The position numbers and the translations under genes are program-made. DNA of 32,890 nucleotides from Nitrospirales bacterium. GTDB taxonomy: Bacteria > Nitrospirota > Nitrospiria > Nitrospirales > UBA8639. The notes below the pieces were generated by a model that did not search any database, had not been told where the DNA came from, and saw only the letters and a list, made by a program, of their open reading frames with translations. The stretch is taken from assembly GCA_029261255.1 (NCBI GenBank), contig JAJDBQ010000027.1:1-32890 (forward strand), given 5' to 3'. Positions 31,918 to 32,890 of this stretch are shown in pieces (position 1 is the first letter of the stretch; each line of letters begins with the position of its first letter).

Positions 31918-32160
31918 TCACTCATGTGAAAGTGTTTCAAGGTTCATTTCTTCTTGTGTTTCTTCATGGAATTCAGCCACGATCTTTTCTGCTTTTGTGG
32001 CATTGTGAATAATGGCGATATGGAATAGGGCGTCGCCTGTACCGGTATTTGACTTTTGTTTGAGGAATATTCAAGCTAACAATATTCTCCAAATTCCGCT
32101 TCACTTCACGATCCCTATCTTCTTCGGATGGTCGAATGGATTGGCTAGTAGACGCGAAAA
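31918..32160 (-). pseudogene. Decayed gene of unknown family
   Basis: On the minus strand one frame reads SIRPSEEDRDREVKRNLENI and VSLNIPQTKVKYRY. After a frame change the next continues TGTGDALFHIAIIHNATKAE then KIVAEFHEETQEEMNLETLS and stops at 31918-31920. The two halves join smoothly if one base is restored near 32045. Codon character is good on both sides, so this is a frameshifted gene or pseudogene. The family is not recognised. Confidence 0.45.
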
Positions 32161-32337
32161 TCTAGATCGCTTTAGCGACCCACATCCACGTACAAATTTT
32201 TTTGAAATAATCTGTCTTCCCCTCAGCTGTAATGTAGGATCCAAATATTAACGTATTCCGTAGGGACGGATGGTACACCTTCATTTTAGGATTCTCTTAT
32301 GAATTGTTGCCGTCTTATTCTTTGTTGGGGGGGGGGA

Positions 32338-32556
32338 ATGGTTAGTCGTGTGTGTAGCGCAGCGGGTAAGAGTAGCCCTGGTTTGAGTGCGGAGGAAAAA
32401 CGAATCATCATGGGTGCTCAAAAATTGAAAAAACGCAAAAAAGCTGAATTAGAGAAAAAAACTGATTCGAAGAAAAAAGAGGAAACCGCTACACGTCAGA
32501 AGAAAAGGGATCGTGGTGTCGATGAAAGATCGACTGTCTTTCACGCTCGGCGCTGA
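32338..32556 (+). CDS. Lysine-rich small protein (uncertain)
   Basis: A 72-codon frame starting at ATG 32338 after a run of ten G (32327-32336). Its second half is extremely rich in Lys and Glu (KLKKRKKAELEKKTDSKKKE). It could be a small nucleic-acid-binding protein or a low-complexity artefact. The G run is part of the only possible ribosome site and also lies in the longer in-frame extension from 32299. No family is recognised. Confidence 0.3.
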   Translation: MVSRVCSAAGKSSPGLSAEEKRIIMGAQKLKKRKKAELEKKTDSKKKEETATRQKKRDRGVDERSTVFHARR

Positions 32557-32607
32557 GGTTACAGAGGAATTCGATTCGGGTAGAGACCGCGAACTGTAGA
32601 AAATCTC

Positions 32608-32890
32608 TTAGAGAGAGTGATCCGTTTCAGCTGAAAAGTGTTGCTTCGCAAAATTAAGTCTCGCATCTAACCCGCTTAGCCCCTGCACTTCCTGTTCTAC
32701 CAGACGAAGTCGTGTCAATAACCCCGCACGATTGGCGATTTGAATATTCAAGCCAGGTCGCGCGTTGAGCTCTAAAATCAATGGACCTTGAATTTTATCT
32801 AACACAATATCGACTCCGATGTATCCGAGACCCGTCATTTCATAACATTGGGCCGCTTGATGTAAGAGGATATCCCAATGCGGGATGTGA
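32608..32890 (-). CDS. ATP-grasp ligase, RimK-related (C-terminal part; 5' end outside window)
   Basis: The minus-strand frame is open from the right edge of the window to the stop at 32608-32610, about 93 residues. It holds the C-terminal catalytic part of an ATP-grasp fold: MTGLGYIGVDIVLDKIQGPL followed by ILELNARPGLNIQIANRAG. The E-x-N-x-R-P-G segment carries the metal- and ATP-binding Glu and Asn. The phrase GLNIQIANRAGLL is typical of alpha-L-glutamate ligase homologs, often paired with a transglutaminase-like membrane protein. Such a partner would lie outside the window. Substrate unknown. Confidence 0.82.
   Translation of the reverse strand, partial: HIPHWDILLHQAAQCYEMTGLGYIGVDIVLDKIQGPLILELNARPGLNIQIANRAGLLTRLRLVEQEVQGLSGLDARLNFAKQHFSAETDHSL

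Noticed and set aside
32345-32385. tRNA-like D-arm (TAGCGCAGCGGGTAAGAG)
   Set aside because: No matching acceptor stem, anticodon arm or T-arm could be built around it.
1-32890. CRISPR arrays, rRNA genes, phage modules
   Set aside because: No regularly spaced direct repeats, rRNA-like segments or phage structural genes were seen on either strand.

Overview
The window reads as the chromosome of a Gram-negative bacterium: it encodes a TolC-type outer-membrane channel, an HlyD-type periplasmic adaptor, several lipobox signal peptides, and genes in both orientations with good Shine-Dalgarno sequences. The combination of NhaR-like LysR regulators, tandem universal stress proteins, a CBS protein, a soluble transhydrogenase, a CsbD-like protein and many small secreted proteins of no obvious family would fit a Nitrospira-type (Nitrospirota) genome. 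That assignment is an inference with low certainty. No rRNA, tRNA or CRISPR array was found.

Layout. (1) 1-5.5 kb, ion and stress physiology: the end of an NhaR-like LysR regulator, a CPA2-type cation/proton antiporter, two adjacent tandem-domain Usp proteins, a single-domain response regulator and a small coiled-coil lipoprotein. (2) 5.8-14.4 kb, an accessory stretch: a decayed IS30 element, a decayed IS1595 element and an IS200-like fragment lie among small exported proteins. These include three coiled-coil envelope proteins related to the one at 5.1 kb, proteins with repeated acidic-Trp motifs, an SPFH lipoprotein and an unassigned lipoprotein. Part of the 7.2-9.7 kb segment is repeated at 13.6-14.4 kb, including a 22-codon leader ORF that overlaps the next start codon. 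(3) 14.4-19.3 kb: a mannose-1-phosphate guanylyltransferase-like enzyme, an SthA-type transhydrogenase, a CBS protein, and a full NhaR-like LysR gene divergent from a fourth coiled-coil lipoprotein. (4) 19.5-24.2 kb: an operon for an HlyD adaptor, a TolC-like channel and an ABC exporter whose nucleotide-binding domain has lost nearly every catalytic motif. (5) 25.0-27.4 kb, minus strand: nucleotidyltransferase, methyltransferase and CDP-alcohol phosphatidyltransferase, probably a polar head-group pathway. A 105-bp MITE-like repeat sits just upstream. (6) 27.5-32.9 kb: repeats and gene debris between a SET-domain protein, a Crp/Fnr regulator, a CsbD-like protein, tiny secreted or membrane proteins, a GH15 fragment and the C-terminus of an ATP-grasp ligase.

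How it may fit together. An AT-rich near-palindrome lies about 115-190 bp upstream of all four coiled-coil envelope genes and directly in front of the full LysR gene. This suggests (inference) that the NhaR-like regulator controls itself and a dispersed set of envelope proteins in response to Na+, pH or osmotic stress, alongside the antiporter and Usp proteins. The best candidates for undescribed biology are that family with its coupled leader peptides, and the exporter operon with a pseudo-ATPase.
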